From assembly GCA_035236585.1 (NCBI GenBank), contig CP141130.1, positions 75,153,944 through 75,217,943 on the forward strand: a stretch of DNA of 64,000 nucleotides, written 5' to 3'. This DNA comes from Warburgia ugandensis. Its lineage: Eukaryota > Streptophyta > Magnoliopsida > Canellales > Canellaceae. A model generated the notes under the pieces. The model did not search any database, was not told the DNA's origin, and saw nothing but the letters and a program-made list of their open reading frames with translations. Shown here one piece after another: positions 63,972 through 64,000 of the stretch (its first letter is position 1; each line of letters begins with the position of its first letter). A program made the position numbers and the translations under genes.

Positions 63972-64000
63972 AAGAATTGAGTGATACCAAGAAGAGCAAA
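63291..64000. other. Right edge, no gene seen
   Basis: A+T-rich sequence and a long GA tract only. Confidence 0.5.
63906..63967. repeat. (GA)n microsatellite
   Basis: About 31 GA units. Confidence 0.97.

Overview
The window is nuclear DNA of a flowering plant. It is A+T rich, full of transposon relics (Ty1/copia, Ty3/gypsy, RTE LINEs, hAT, Au SINEs), and its one host gene has plant GT-AG introns. Long TE-filled introns and abundant RTE LINEs fit a large-genome angiosperm, possibly a magnoliid or other early-diverging lineage. That placement is inference, not something the sequence proves.

The window holds one apparently intact host gene on the minus strand, 54213 down to 9850. It is a prolyl 4-hydroxylase of the Arabidopsis P4H1 type. 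I assembled 12 coding exons by eye. Their lengths sum to 861 bases (286 residues plus stop), all phases agree, there is no internal stop, and the catalytic residues are present. Coding sequence is about 1.9% of the 44.4-kb span. Introns 1 (8.1 kb), 2 (10.6 kb) and 7 (12.1 kb) hold most of the rest. Two donors are unusual: a GC donor after exon 6 and an apparent AT donor after exon 3. An upstream ORF ends on the gene's own start codon (TGATG).

Layout. 1-4.9 kb: degenerate copia pol split by a 3.2-kb LTR. 4.9-7.2 kb: mostly unassigned. 7.2-7.7 kb: an LTR followed by a tRNA-Met primer site. 9.85-15.5 kb: exons 12-8, with a 1.39-kb hAT element (perfect 8-bp target duplication) and a SINE in intron 10. 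15.5-27.5 kb, intron 7: a deleted gypsy element with both LTRs, another LTR with primer site, a 1.9-kb foldback, and a 1.6-kb GC-rich array of GGGCT/TTGGC words. 27.5-35.4 kb: exons 7-3 with small introns carrying SINEs, a small inverted-repeat element and an RTE fragment. 35.4-46 kb, intron 2: a split SINE, a hAT transposase pseudogene with a SINE in its BED finger, and a 5'-truncated RTE. 46-54.2 kb: exon 2, a nearly full-length RTE in intron 1, then exon 1 and the 5' leader. 54.2-59.1 kb: no confident gene. 59.1-63.0 kb: a 3.9-kb solo LTR with a GCTA target duplication, inserted in a retroelement RNase H domain.

Seven Au SINE copies, most with clear target duplications, mark repeated retroposition into this locus. 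Apart from P4H1, I see no cluster of host genes acting together.
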